This document shows, in pieces, positions 1 to 8,879 of a stretch of 64,000 nucleotides of DNA (positions are counted from its first letter, which is position 1; every line of letters starts with the position of its first letter). The notes under the pieces were generated by a model, which saw only the letters and a list, made by a program, of their open reading frames with translations, searched no databases and was not told the DNA's origin. Origin of the DNA: an uncultured Pseudohongiella sp. (GTDB taxonomy: Bacteria > Pseudomonadota > Gammaproteobacteria > Pseudomonadales > Pseudohongiellaceae); the NCBI GenBank assembly GCA_902531515.1, contig CACAEJ010000003.1, positions 46,349-110,348 of the forward strand, read 5' to 3'. Both the position numbers and the translations under genes were made by a program.

Positions 1-61
1 TAAAACAACAGTATAAAACTTCCGTCCCATTTTTCTGTTCAGCTATTTAGTCTGATAAGAA

Positions 62-99
62 AGGGCTAAATAGTAAGAATAAGTCAAACCTTTAGCCCT
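62..99 (-). terminator. possible terminator of the hsp20 gene
   Basis: A perfect 9-bp inverted repeat (AGGGCTAAA at 62-70, TTTAGCCCT at 91-99) lies just downstream of the heat-shock gene. Read on the minus strand the stem is followed by TTTCTTAT. The 20-nt loop is large and the T tract is broken, so this is a weak intrinsic terminator at best. The left arm can alternatively pair with CTATTTAG at 43-50. Confidence 0.3.
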
Positions 100-118
100 A
101 GATTATTAGTCCTCTTGC

Positions 119-586
119 CTAAGCAGCGGCGTCTTTGCTTCTAAGTCCCACAAGTCTGCCTTTGCCTTCTGTTATTGGAATAGTCTTTGGCTTCATAGCC
201 TCAGGAATCTCTCGCGCCAAATCGATATGGAGCAATCCGTTTGCTAGTTGCGCCTCTATAATTTCTATATGATCAGCTAATTGGAATTTACGTTCAAAAT
301 TCCTACCCGCAATTCCTTGATGAAGGTAGTTTCGCGTATTTTGATCCGGGTTTTTTTGCCCTTTAACTGTTAACGTCTGCTTTTCGCTTTTTATATCAAG
401 TTCGTCTGATTGAAAGCCAGAAACAGCCATCGTGATTTGATAGCGATTATCGTTGATCAATTCAATATTATATGGAGGGTAAGAATTTGCGGTTCTGTCC
501 GATCTATGCATGTTATCCAAAAGACTGGAAAGATGATCAAAGCCTACAGTTGTGCGGTATAGTGGTGAAAAATCAAAGTTTGTCAT
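119..586 (-). CDS. ibpA: small heat shock protein, Hsp20/IbpA type
   Basis: ATP-independent holdase chaperone of the alpha-crystallin family that binds unfolding cytosolic proteins. The protein is 155 residues. Its N-terminus (MTNFDFSPLYRTTVGFD) closely follows the IbpA/IbpB start, the alpha-crystallin domain spans roughly residues 30-130 and includes the family A-x-x-x-N-G-L motif (AQLANGLL), and an I-P-I motif (KTIPIT) near the C-terminus matches the conserved I-x-I oligomerisation motif. The start at 586 is chosen over upstream in-frame starts because the homology begins there and an AGGA lies about 7 nt upstream. Regulation is readable: a sigma-32-type promoter about 110 nt upstream and a ROSE-like leader (separate entries). 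It is a monocistronic gene. Confidence 0.93.
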   Translation of the reverse strand: MTNFDFSPLYRTTVGFDHLSSLLDNMHRSDRTANSYPPYNIELINDNRYQITMAVSGFQSDELDIKSEKQTLTVKGQKNPDQNTRNYLHQGIAGRNFERKFQLADHIEIIEAQLANGLLHIDLAREIPEAMKPKTIPITEGKGRLVGLRSKDAAA

Positions 587-685
587 AGTCATATCCTCGT
601 ACGCCTCTTTGAGGCAAAGCAATATGTAAATTAGCCTATTTTGAAATCAGGCGTCTCGAGAAAATCTAAATAGATCTTTCTCTTA
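587..685 (-). promoter_or_regulatory. candidate ROSE-like RNA thermometer in the hsp20 leader
   Basis: The predicted leader is about 100 nt. Its 3' end folds into a hairpin: GCCTC and GAGGC pair around an AAA loop (603-615), and further out TTGCT (618-622) faces AGGAT (593-597), which contains the Shine-Dalgarno. This reproduces the ROSE signature in which U-U/C-G-C-U pairs with the ribosome site through a G-G mismatch. ATAT on both flanks (591-594 and 622-625 region) could close the helix. ROSE elements are known to control ibpA-type genes in proteobacteria. The fold was drawn by eye, not computed. Confidence 0.55.
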
Positions 686-692
686 CGTTTGT

Positions 693-720
693 ATATGGGG
701 ATTATGTTTTCGAAATCAAG
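693..720 (-). promoter_or_regulatory. sigma-32 (RpoH) type promoter of the hsp20 gene
   Basis: On the minus strand CTTGATT (714-720) is followed after 13 nt by CCCCATAT (693-700). This matches the RpoH consensus CTTGAAA - 13 to 15 nt - CCCCATnT with one or two differences. Transcription would begin near 685, giving a leader of about 100 nt. Confidence 0.75.
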
Positions 721-828
721 GTCTACAAGTTTTTCTAGCAATAGACTAGAACTCATAAAATCTGAAACCCACTAATCTCAAATTAAATAGAGTAGCTTAA
801 AAATATTATTGGGTGAATGTACGATTGC

Positions 829-2277
829 TCAAGGAGTGAATAAATCCATAAAATCGTTTACCTTGGTATTCTCAAGTTTCTTTTGATCCTTACATAAGTT
901 GAAAATATTTTCGCATCGATCTTTTGTAAAAACAGTAAGGAGGTTTGTCTTAAATTTTTCCTCCAATAACGGGATACCTTCTTCTCTTCTTCGCCTATGG
1001 CCAACGGGGTAATTAATTTCAATCTCCTCAGTCGCGGTGCCGTCGGTAAAAAGTACTTGCAATGAATTAGCTATACTGCGCTTGTTCGGTTCTAAATATT
1101 CATTAGTATACCTAGGTTCTTCAACAACCGTCATTTTCTCGCGAAGGGTATCAATAATTGGATTATTGCGATGAAAGTCGTCTTCGTAATGATCTGCCGT
1201 TAAATTACCAAGAATAAGTGGCACCGCGATCATATATTGCAAACAGTGGTCTCGATCGGCTGGATTATTTAACGGTCCGACTTTACTAATAATACGTATC
1301 GCTGACTCATGTGTTTTTATCTTTATCTCTTTGATATCTGCTAGTCGATCTTTGACAATCGGATGAAGTCTTACAGCAGCCTCTGCCGCAGTCTGTGAGT
1401 GAAATTCAGCGGGGAATGATATCTTAAACAAAATATTTTCCATTACATACGAGCTGAAATCTTGGGAGAGCTCAAAGCTCTTACCTTGAAATGAAACATC
1501 ATAAAATCCCCATGTGGGGGTAGTTAGAACACTAGGATACCCGATTTCTCCTTTCAAAGTTAGATCAGCAAGCCGAACTGCGCGAGATGTAGCATCGCCA
1601 GCTGCCCATGACTTTCTGGGGCCAGCGTTTGGTGCGTGACGGTATGTTCTTAAACTGGAACCATCAAGCCATGCTTGCGAAAGGGCATCTATAATTTGTT
1701 CTTTAGAGCCACCTAAAAGCTTTGTAACAACTGCTGTAGAAGCCACTCTAACTAATAAGACATGACAAAGCCCTACTCGATTGAAGCTGTTCTCAAGCGC
1801 CAAAACGCCTTGAATTTCATGAGCCTTTATCATAGAAGTTAGTACGTCGCGCATTAGCAAGGAATCCTTGCCTTCGGCTATTCTGACCTGTGATAGATAG
1901 TCTGCAACGCTCAGTATTGCGCCTAAATTATCGGAGGGGTGCCCCCATTCGGCGGCCAGCCATGTGTCGTTAAAGTCTAACCATCTTATAATACAACCAA
2001 TATCCCAAGCAGCTTTGACTGGGTCTAGTTTATATTTGGTTCCAGGAACTCTTGCTCCATTAGGCACAGTAGTACCCTCAACGAGGGGGCCCAGCAACTT
2101 AGTGCATTCCGGAAAACTCAGCGCGAGCATGCCGCAACCTAGAGTATCCATTAGGCAATTTCTAGCAGTATCATATGCTTCGACTGAATTTATCTCATGA
2201 TCGCAAACATAATTTGCGATATTTACAAGCACTTGGTCCGGCTTGGGGCGGTCATTTGAATCTACATTTGCTGACAA
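829..2277 (-). CDS. prpD: 2-methylcitrate dehydratase PrpD
   Basis: Dehydrates 2-methylcitrate to cis-2-methylaconitate in the methylcitrate cycle, which turns propionyl-CoA plus oxaloacetate into pyruvate and succinate. At 482 residues it has the length of E. coli PrpD (MmgE/PrpD family), with the family's N-terminal helical part (D-T-L-G-C-G near residues 44-49) and the conserved W-G-H-P-S-D segment at about 110-115. It is last in the order prpB-prpC-prpD, with 33 nt separating it from prpC. No prpF or acnD accompanies it, consistent with the PrpD route in which an aconitase does the rehydration; acnB at the other end of the window is a candidate partner (inference). Confidence 0.93.
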   Translation of the reverse strand: MSANVDSNDRPKPDQVLVNIANYVCDHEINSVEAYDTARNCLMDTLGCGMLALSFPECTKLLGPLVEGTTVPNGARVPGTKYKLDPVKAAWDIGCIIRWLDFNDTWLAAEWGHPSDNLGAILSVADYLSQVRIAEGKDSLLMRDVLTSMIKAHEIQGVLALENSFNRVGLCHVLLVRVASTAVVTKLLGGSKEQIIDALSQAWLDGSSLRTYRHAPNAGPRKSWAAGDATSRAVRLADLTLKGEIGYPSVLTTPTWGFYDVSFQGKSFELSQDFSSYVMENILFKISFPAEFHSQTAAEAAVRLHPIVKDRLADIKEIKIKTHESAIRIISKVGPLNNPADRDHCLQYMIAVPLILGNLTADHYEDDFHRNNPIIDTLREKMTVVEEPRYTNEYLEPNKRSIANSLQVLFTDGTATEEIEINYPVGHRRRREEGIPLLEEKFKTNLLTVFTKDRCENIFNLCKDQKKLENTKVNDFMDLFTP

Positions 2278-2310
2278 TTTAATATCCTTTTTTCATCTTT
2301 TTATACTGAG

Positions 2311-3435
2311 TTATCGTGACTGAATGTCTACCCACTTTGCTTCATTTGGTCCAGTGTACTCAGCGCTTGGTCTGATAATCCGATTATTTGCTCGCTGTTC
2401 CATTATATGCGCTGTCCATCCGGTAATTCGCGACATGACAAAAATTGGAGTGAAAAGTTTTGTGGGTATACCCATTAAGTTATAGGCGCTGGCGTGGAAG
2501 AAATCTGCATTGCAAAATAACTTTTTCTCTCGCCACATTACTTCTTCACAACGAAGTGACACTGGATAAAGTATTTCATCTCCTGATTCTTCAGCCAGTT
2601 TTTTTGCCCAACTCCTTATAATGGCGTTCCGTGGATCAGATTTTTTATAGATAGCATGCCCAAAACCCATAATTTTCTGTTTTTTATTTAACATTTTAAG
2701 AATTTCTTTTTCTGCTTCATCGGGAGAATTCCATTTTTGGATCATCTCCATTGCAGCTTCATTAGCCCCGCCATGAAGATTGCCTCTTAAACTACCTATC
2801 GCTCCTGTTACACAACTATGCATATCGGATAGGGTTGATGCACAAACTCTTGCAGTAAAAGTAGATGCATTAAATTCGTGTTCAGCATAGAGGATAAGCG
2901 AGACATTCATGACTTGGGAGGCTAATTTGCTAGGCTTCGTTCCTAACAACATTTCTAGAAATTGACCCCCAATGGAGGGGTTGTTCATGGAGGTAGTGAT
3001 TCGTTTGCCTTGGTGCGAAAAACGATACCAATAACAGATAATTGATGGCAGTACCGATATGAGACGATCAGCTATGTCAACTTGCTGCTTAAGCGATGTT
3101 TCAGGCTCTAAGTTACCAAGCAGCGAACAACCGGTTCGTAAGACATCCATAGGGTGGGCGGAGGCCGGTATTCTCTCAAGTGTATCTTTTAATTCTTGTG
3201 GCAAATCTCGAAGTGAAATGATTTTACTGACAAAATTATCCAGTTGTTCTTGGTTTGGTAGCTCGCCACGAAGTAAGAGATAGGCTACCTCTTCAAATTT
3301 TGCTTTTTCGGCAAGGACCGATATATCGTGACCTCTGTAGGTTAGGCCAGAGCCTGTCTTTCCAACGGTGCAAAGTGAAGTTTGACCGGCGACTTGTCCG
3401 CGAAGCCCTGCGGCGTTAATTGTGTGTTTATTCAC
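2311..3435 (-). CDS. prpC: 2-methylcitrate synthase PrpC
   Basis: Condenses propionyl-CoA with oxaloacetate. At 374 residues it is the short, hexamer-lacking citrate-synthase form typical of PrpC. The citrate-synthase catalytic triad is visible as H221 (in N-L-H-G-G-A), H260 (in G-F-G-H-A-I-Y) and D311 (C-N-A-D-F-F). It sits between prpB and prpD on the same strand with a 36-nt gap to prpB, so the three genes probably share a transcript. Sequence alone cannot exclude some citrate synthase activity, but the neighbours make the methylcitrate role nearly certain. Confidence 0.95.
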   Translation of the reverse strand: MNKHTINAAGLRGQVAGQTSLCTVGKTGSGLTYRGHDISVLAEKAKFEEVAYLLLRGELPNQEQLDNFVSKIISLRDLPQELKDTLERIPASAHPMDVLRTGCSLLGNLEPETSLKQQVDIADRLISVLPSIICYWYRFSHQGKRITTSMNNPSIGGQFLEMLLGTKPSKLASQVMNVSLILYAEHEFNASTFTARVCASTLSDMHSCVTGAIGSLRGNLHGGANEAAMEMIQKWNSPDEAEKEILKMLNKKQKIMGFGHAIYKKSDPRNAIIRSWAKKLAEESGDEILYPVSLRCEEVMWREKKLFCNADFFHASAYNLMGIPTKLFTPIFVMSRITGWTAHIMEQRANNRIIRPSAEYTGPNEAKWVDIQSR

Positions 3436-3471
3436 AAAGTTCTCTACTTAATAAGTTTCCAATATCGAATT

Positions 3472-4350
3472 TTAATCGACGCTCTTTTCAGCAAAAAGCT
3501 TGTCTAATTTTATTTCATAAGAATGATAGTTAAGAGTTTCATATAGTTCATCCCGCGTTTGCATAAGGTCAATAACTTCTGCTTGGCTGCCATTGTTAGC
3601 AATAGTCTCATAAACATTCAACGCAGCTTTGCTCATGGCACGAAAAGCGCTCAGAGGATAGAGGGCGATTGAAACTCCTGCGTCACGCAATTCTTCACAC
3701 GTATAAAGGGGCGTCTTACCAAATTCGGTAATATTCGCGAGAACAGGTACATCTAATGTCTCAGTAAACAGCCGGTATTGCTCCAAATCTAAAATAGCCT
3801 CTGGGAAAATAGCGTTCGCACCGGCTTCTACGCAGGCAATAGCTCTATCGAGCGCGGATTCAACTCCCTCAACAGCAAGAGCGTCAGTTCGCGCCATTAC
3901 CATAAAATCTTTGTTTGCTTTGCTGTCCACGGCAGCTTTTATTCGATCTACCATTTCGATCTTTGATACGATGGATTTATTAGGCCGATGACCACAACGT
4001 TTTTGCGATACCTGATCCTCTATATGCACTGCGGCCGCTCCGGCTTTCTCAATGTTTTTTATCGTACGCCCAATATTAAAGGCGCCGCCCCAACCAGTAT
4101 CAATATCTACGAGAAGAGGAAGATCGGTTGCATCACAGATTCTTTGCACGTCCTCTGTAACATCTGCCAGAGTGGTGATCCCAAGGTCAGGAAGACCAAA
4201 GGATGCATTGGCAACGCCGCCGCCTGAAAGGTAGATGGCATTATGGCCAGCGCGTTCAGCCAACATTGCACAGTAAGCGTTTATTGTGCCAACGACTTTG
4301 AGTGGACTATTTTTATCGAGTGCGAGCTTAAATTTTTCTCCAGGAGTCAT
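3472..4350 (-). CDS. prpB: 2-methylisocitrate lyase PrpB
   Basis: Cleaves 2-methylisocitrate into pyruvate and succinate, the last step of the methylcitrate cycle. The 292-residue TIM-barrel protein of the isocitrate-lyase/PEP-mutase family carries the catalytic K-R-C-G-H motif (C119), the metal-binding D-I-D-T-G-W-G segment near residues 82-88 and the E-D-Q motif at 111-113. It is the first gene of prpBCD. No PrpR-type regulator is adjacent; the 302-bp divergent region shared with malonyl-CoA decarboxylase is the likely control region. Confidence 0.95.
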   Translation of the reverse strand: MTPGEKFKLALDKNSPLKVVGTINAYCAMLAERAGHNAIYLSGGGVANASFGLPDLGITTLADVTEDVQRICDATDLPLLVDIDTGWGGAFNIGRTIKNIEKAGAAAVHIEDQVSQKRCGHRPNKSIVSKIEMVDRIKAAVDSKANKDFMVMARTDALAVEGVESALDRAIACVEAGANAIFPEAILDLEQYRLFTETLDVPVLANITEFGKTPLYTCEELRDAGVSIALYPLSAFRAMSKAALNVYETIANNGSQAEVIDLMQTRDELYETLNYHSYEIKLDKLFAEKSVD

Positions 4351-4652
4351 AGTTTTTACCTAAATAACAAATCTTATCTATATGAAAAATTTGGAAAATC
4401 TCTGCATATAAGGCTTCGAATTATACATGATTATTCACATCAGAGGCGACTTCAGTTATTAACAAGTGATAGGGTAAAATAACAAGCTAGATTTTAAGGG
4501 TTTAATGATTTTTGCTTTTAATTAGGGTATTTGAAAACTCAATCTAATTTATTATATAACAATCAGTGATATAGATATCTAATGATAAGCACCATATTAG
4601 ATATATTATGTTGCATAATTTAATACCAGTACAAATATAAGTGTGACTCCAG
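4351..4652. other. divergent control region between prpBCD and malonyl-CoA decarboxylase
   Basis: This 302-bp AT-rich gap has no gene. For prpB a TATAAT lies on the minus strand at 4420-4425 but without a good -35 box, which would fit an activator-dependent promoter. A 9-bp dyad (4575-4604) lies closer to the decarboxylase start. No sigma-54 type GG/GC promoter was found on either strand. Confidence 0.5.
4575..4604. promoter_or_regulatory. candidate operator dyad, ATATCTAAT / ATTAGATAT
   Basis: A perfect 9-bp inverted repeat with a 12-nt spacer (arms 4575-4583 and 4596-4604) sits about 50 bp upstream of the decarboxylase start. Arm length and spacing (21 bp centre to centre, two helical turns) fit a dimeric repressor or activator. 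The regulator is unknown and no regulatory gene is next to it. AT-rich sequence makes chance dyads easier, hence moderate confidence. Confidence 0.4.
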
Positions 4653-5945
4653 ATGGCATTTAGACGTTTTCAGGATTTTTTGAGCAACTTGGTTAGTCGC
4701 CAAAGACGATTTTTCGCTGGCTTTGAGGAAGTCACGATTGACGAGCTGTTGGAGAAATTAATGGGCACGGTAGGCGAAGTCTCTGGAATCGTAACAGCAA
4801 GACAACTTCTGGACCAGTATTCGGAGATGGGTGCAGAACAAAAACTTAAATTTTTTGAGCACTTAGAGCAAAATTTCAATGCCGACGAAAGTGAGGTTAA
4901 TCGAGCTTATAACAGCTATAGCAAGGATCCCTCCAGTTTCAATCTTAACAAGCTCTCAAAGGCTTCGGAGCCTCAGCGTCAGGAACTACTGCGACGCCTA
5001 AACTCTACTCCAGATGCGACCCACGACTTAGTTGAGATGAGAACAGACCTCCTCAAGTGCCTAGCCGCTAACAAAAATCTTAAATCGGTTGATGAAGACT
5101 TTATAAGATTATTTACATCATGGTTTGGTCGAGGGTTCTTAGTTTTACAAACAATTGACTGGTCTACATCCGCAGCTATCCTTGACCGCATCATTAGGTA
5201 TGAGGCAGTTCATGAAATTAAAGATTGGGATGATTTAAGGAGTCGTATAGACCCGCCGAATCGCCGCTGTTTCGCTTTTTTTCATCCTGCTCTTAGTGAC
5301 GAACCCTTAATTTTTGTGGAAGTCGCACTAAGTGCTAAGGTGCCTAGCTCAATAGCCTCAATCCTTGAGACTGACATACCGGATGGAGAGGACAACGTCG
5401 ACTACACAACGGCTACATTTTATGGAATTAGTAACTGCCAGCCCGGGTTGAAGAATATTTCGTTTGGAAACTTTTTAATCAAACAAGTTGTCCAGGAATT
5501 ACAGGTAGAATTTCCGTCCATAAGAACTTTTGTGACTTTATCTCCTATTCCTGGGTTTCAAAGTTGGTTACGTTCCACAATCGAAGAAGAGTTGCCAGAA
5601 CTTCGCAGTTTGCAATCTGAACTAAACAATGTACCTAAATCTGCCGATGAGCTTAAAACCAATAGTGAGCTCATCAAAAAAACCGCAGTTAATTATTTGA
5701 TTCAAGCAAAAAAAGGAAAATACCCGTCAGACCCTGTTGCTAGATTTCACTTGGGTAACGGAGCTTCAATTTATCAATTAAATGTAGGTGCAGATTTAAG
5801 CAAGAAAGGTTTAGATCAATCTTGGGGCACAATGGTTAATTACTTGTATGATTTAAATGATATTGAAGAAAACCACGAAGCATATGCTACCGAAGGTGAG
5901 GTTAAATTTAACGATAAGCTAAAGTCGCTTCTTACAAAGGAGTGA
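4653..5945 (+). CDS. malonyl-CoA decarboxylase
   Basis: Converts malonyl-CoA to acetyl-CoA and CO2. The 430-residue protein has the two-part architecture of the MCD family: an N-terminal helical domain (about 1-160) and a C-terminal GNAT-fold catalytic domain. The catalytic serine/histidine pair is visible as S297 in L-S-P-I-P-G-F and H366 in R-F-H-L-G-N-G-A. The terminal N-Y-L-Y-D-L motif is also typical. It stands alone, with no matB or matC transporter/synthetase genes nearby, but is divergent from prpBCD, which suggests shared control of odd-chain or dicarboxylic acid breakdown (inference). Some MCD enzymes also act on methylmalonyl-CoA, which would feed propionyl-CoA directly into the prp pathway. 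Confidence 0.92.
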   Translation: MAFRRFQDFLSNLVSRQRRFFAGFEEVTIDELLEKLMGTVGEVSGIVTARQLLDQYSEMGAEQKLKFFEHLEQNFNADESEVNRAYNSYSKDPSSFNLNKLSKASEPQRQELLRRLNSTPDATHDLVEMRTDLLKCLAANKNLKSVDEDFIRLFTSWFGRGFLVLQTIDWSTSAAILDRIIRYEAVHEIKDWDDLRSRIDPPNRRCFAFFHPALSDEPLIFVEVALSAKVPSSIASILETDIPDGEDNVDYTTATFYGISNCQPGLKNISFGNFLIKQVVQELQVEFPSIRTFVTLSPIPGFQSWLRSTIEEELPELRSLQSELNNVPKSADELKTNSELIKKTAVNYLIQAKKGKYPSDPVARFHLGNGASIYQLNVGADLSKKGLDQSWGTMVNYLYDLNDIEENHEAYATEGEVKFNDKLKSLLTKE

Positions 5946-6067
5946 AGCTTTTAGACCAACAGTGAAAAGATCAAACACATAGATTGCTTCCAAAATATAG
6001 ATATTTTTTCGAGAACTATCCTTTGCTCTTGCTATTGATGGGATAGATTTTAAATTAAACCTTGGTC

Positions 6068-6298
6068 CTACTGTGCGCTTGCTGCCATATGTTGCAGGAT
6101 TCCTGGTTTTTGGCTCTCAATATAGGAGATTTCATAGTTATAATTTTTGGCGCTCGAATCGAGGGATTGAGCTTCGCTAATTGCCTCTGCTAAATCCGCT
6201 TTGGCAGCTTTCTGAGTAAGATAGGGGCCAGAAATTTTGACATGCAGGCTCGGGTCATCAGGAGCTTTAGCTACTATGTAATAGTTTTTTGAATTCAC
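6068..6298 (-). CDS. hypothetical protein, 76 aa
   Basis: Not recognised. The small protein starts at a GTG and begins with a beta-like stretch (NYYIVAKAP), followed by an alanine/lysine-rich helix (QKAAKADLAEAISEAQ) and another beta strand (YEISYI). The profile resembles small stand-alone single-domain proteins and codon use matches neighbours. It is convergent with the decarboxylase and shares no operon. The Shine-Dalgarno is weak (AGAGAAA about 12 nt upstream). Confidence 0.5.
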   Translation of the reverse strand: MNSKNYYIVAKAPDDPSLHVKISGPYLTQKAAKADLAEAISEAQSLDSSAKNYNYEISYIESQKPGILQHMAASAQ

Positions 6299-6495
6299 GC
6301 TGGGCCGTTTCTCTGTTCTAGTCTAGTGGTAGTTATTCAGCTAGGATTTATATCGGCCGAGTATTAGAAATCAAGAGCCAGAGTAATTCAAGTTTTACTC
6401 GCATGAAGTTAGTTTTTTTAAAATACCGATGAATAATACAGATATATCTTATAACATCATGTTTTGTTAACAAGAATCGAATTTAATTTCCATTT

Positions 6496-7458
6496 ATGCT
6501 TGATACTAGACCACTTCTTTTGGGTAAAGGGTTTCCCAAAATCAAGAGAGATTCTCTTGAAATTTTACAAGTAAATTTGGGCTATAAATGTAATCTCAGT
6601 TGCACACATTGTCACGTTAATGCCGGGCCATCAAGGGTTGAGCAAATGAACAGGGAGAATGTGAATGACGTGGTTAAGTTCATGCGTAGTAACCAGGTAA
6701 AAACTTTGGACCTTACGGGTGGTGCGCCTGAGTTAAATCCTAACTTTAAGTACCTGGTAAAAGAGGCGAAGAGTTCGGGAATAGAAGTTATAGATAGATG
6801 TAACCTCACAATCTTATTAGAACCTGGGTTCGAAGATTTGTCAGAATTTTTGGCGGACCAAAGAGTAATAATTACAGCATCTCTACCTTGCTACTCAGAG
6901 CAGAATGTAGACACGCAAAGAGGAAAAGGAGTGTTCTCGGATAGCATTGCTGCGTTACAGAAACTAAACTCTTTGGGTTATGGGGTTAAGTCTGACATGC
7001 AGCTTAATTTAGTTTTCAATCCAGACGGTATTAATCTACCACCAGAACAGTCAAGCCTCGAGAGTCAATATAAGTCTGAACTATATGATCATCACGGAAT
7101 TGTATTCAACAACTTACTGACTATTACGAACATGCCTATCAGTCGTTTTGGGGGTATGCTTCTCGCAAAGGGCTTGTATGAAGAATATATGTCAAAATTA
7201 AAGGATAGCTTTCAGAAAGAGAATTTAGCAACCGTTATGTGCAGAAATCTGCTAAGCATAGATTACCAAGGTTATGCTTACGACTGTGATTTTAATCAAA
7301 TGTTGGGTCTTGATTTAGTTGAAAAAGGCAGAACAAAAATTCATATTTCAGAATTAATGAATCTTGATATTGATGGAAATGAAATAAGAGTCGGACAACA
7401 TTGTTTTGGCTGCACTGCCGGGCAGGGCAGCAGTTGCTCTGGTGCGCTAAAAAACTAG
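6496..7458 (+). CDS. arsS: arsenosugar biosynthesis radical SAM protein ArsS
   Basis: Radical SAM enzyme that transfers a 5'-deoxyadenosyl group to dimethylarsenite in the arsenosugar pathway. The C-x3-C-x2-C cluster motif (CNLSCTHC) is at about residues 32-39, followed by the glycine-rich L-T-G-G-A-P SAM motif near 74-79. The C-terminal DUF3641-type cysteine region is present (Y-D-C-D-F-N-Q, then C-F-G-C-T-A-G-Q-G-S-S-C). At 320 residues it is full length. The start is fixed by the M-L-D-T-R-P-L-L opening typical of the family, although no Shine-Dalgarno is evident. The next gene starts 6 nt after its stop, so the two are co-transcribed. ArsM, which makes the methylated substrate, is not in the window. 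Confidence 0.92.
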   Translation: MLDTRPLLLGKGFPKIKRDSLEILQVNLGYKCNLSCTHCHVNAGPSRVEQMNRENVNDVVKFMRSNQVKTLDLTGGAPELNPNFKYLVKEAKSSGIEVIDRCNLTILLEPGFEDLSEFLADQRVIITASLPCYSEQNVDTQRGKGVFSDSIAALQKLNSLGYGVKSDMQLNLVFNPDGINLPPEQSSLESQYKSELYDHHGIVFNNLLTITNMPISRFGGMLLAKGLYEEYMSKLKDSFQKENLATVMCRNLLSIDYQGYAYDCDFNQMLGLDLVEKGRTKIHISELMNLDIDGNEIRVGQHCFGCTAGQGSSCSGALKN

Positions 7459-7463
7459 TTAAA

Positions 7464-8828
7464 ATGAATCTTGTTTCTATAATTATTCCGGTTTTAGACG
7501 AAGAAGCGACCCTCCTCTCTAACTTGAATTCGTTGCAAATACTTCGCGACAATCAATGTGAAATTATAGTAGTGGATGGAGGTTCGTCAGATCGGTCTAC
7601 GGAAATTGCCAAACCGTTGGTAGATAAGCTTTTCGTAACCGGGCATGGTAGGTCTCGGCAGATGAACTTTGGAGCGGAAAACTCAGAAGGGGAGATCTTA
7701 ATTTTTCTGCACGCTGATAGCCAAATTTCAGCCGAAGCAATAAGCCAATTAATACGAAAAACAAGAAGTCTAAGTTACTTTTGGGGTTGGTTTAGATTGA
7801 CGTTTGATAACTCTTCCTTTGTATTCCTCATTATTAGTTTTTTTATGAGATTGCGCTCCAAAATAACAAAGGTTTGCACTGGAGATCAAACCTTATTCGT
7901 AAGCTCTAGATTATTCAAGCGCATTGGTGGGTTTCCAAGTATTCCGATAATGGAAGATGTAGCTATATCAAAAATTCTTCGAACTTGTATGCTTCCAATT
8001 GAGTTGGATAACAATACTCTCTCTTCTGCAAGGAGGTGGGAAAAAGATGGGGTTTTCAAAACAGTTATATTTATGTGGTATTTGCGTTTGCTATATTGGG
8101 TTGGGTTTTCGCCGCACAAACTTGTGCGAAGATATTATCCTCGCCACCTAATTACCGATATGAGCGAAAAAAATCAGCAACCAAAGAATAAGTATCGTAA
8201 TGCGTCCATACTGCTATTTGCTAGGTCACCAGTACTGGGTATGGTGAAAACCAGGCTTTCTAAAGCTCTTACTAAGCTAGAAATCCTGTCCCTTTATGAA
8301 TCAATGTTTGAGCATATCATTTGTTTACTTGATAAGAGCAATTTAGCTGAAATTCAACTGTGGTTAGACGGTGAATTATCCGCAAAAAATAAGGTTATTC
8401 CGGATTTACCCGCAAGCTTCACACTAAGGCAGCAAGTTAGTGGAAATCTTGGAGAAAAGATGAGTTTCGCTATTAGACAAACACTAAATTTCGAGAATTC
8501 GGATTCTGCAATAATTATAGGAGTAGATTGTCCAGCATTGTCCTCTGACTATCTGGACAGAGCTCTTCAATACCTACAAGATGGGGTAGCGTTAGTACTT
8601 GGTCCTGCCGAGGACGGTGGATATGTGCTTATAGGGATGAACGGTAATTACCCGGAGATATTTGAGGATATTTCATGGGGAACAAGTAATGTTCTTAAAG
8701 AAACCATCGTAAAAGCCGAGCAAATTGGCTTAGATTATTTTTGCTTAGAACCTCTGTGGGATGTTGATAGGCCAGATGATCTTGTGCGTCTTTCTGAGTT
8801 GGAGCCTGTCTTTAAATGGATAAAATAA
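7464..8828 (+). CDS. fused TIGR04283-like glycosyltransferase / TIGR04282-like (DUF2064) transferase
   Basis: Two transferases usually encoded separately beside arsS-type radical SAM genes are joined in one 454-residue protein. Residues 1-225 form a GT-A family-2 glycosyltransferase: V-S-I-I-I-P-V-L-D-E-E at the start, V-V-D-G-G-S-S-D at 36-43, H-A-D-S (DxD-like) at 83-86, G-D-Q near 140. Residues 247-450 form a DUF2064 nucleotidyltransferase-like domain with F-A-R-S-P-V-x-G-x-V-K-T-R-L at 252-265, G-x-D-C-P, and P-A-E-D-G-G-Y. A short polar linker (about 232-246) joins them. Families TIGR04282/TIGR04283 are associated with arsenosugar or related rSAM clusters; the exact sugar product here is unknown. 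The start at 7464 is preferred over one overlapping arsS because the GT2 fold begins there. Confidence 0.88.
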   Translation: MNLVSIIIPVLDEEATLLSNLNSLQILRDNQCEIIVVDGGSSDRSTEIAKPLVDKLFVTGHGRSRQMNFGAENSEGEILIFLHADSQISAEAISQLIRKTRSLSYFWGWFRLTFDNSSFVFLIISFFMRLRSKITKVCTGDQTLFVSSRLFKRIGGFPSIPIMEDVAISKILRTCMLPIELDNNTLSSARRWEKDGVFKTVIFMWYLRLLYWVGFSPHKLVRRYYPRHLITDMSEKNQQPKNKYRNASILLFARSPVLGMVKTRLSKALTKLEILSLYESMFEHIICLLDKSNLAEIQLWLDGELSAKNKVIPDLPASFTLRQQVSGNLGEKMSFAIRQTLNFENSDSAIIIGVDCPALSSDYLDRALQYLQDGVALVLGPAEDGGYVLIGMNGNYPEIFEDISWGTSNVLKETIVKAEQIGLDYFCLEPLWDVDRPDDLVRLSELEPVFKWIK

Positions 8829-8879
8829 GTTGTCGAATTTTTTGAAAAAGTTGCACTACTGAACTTAGAAACTGCAGAG

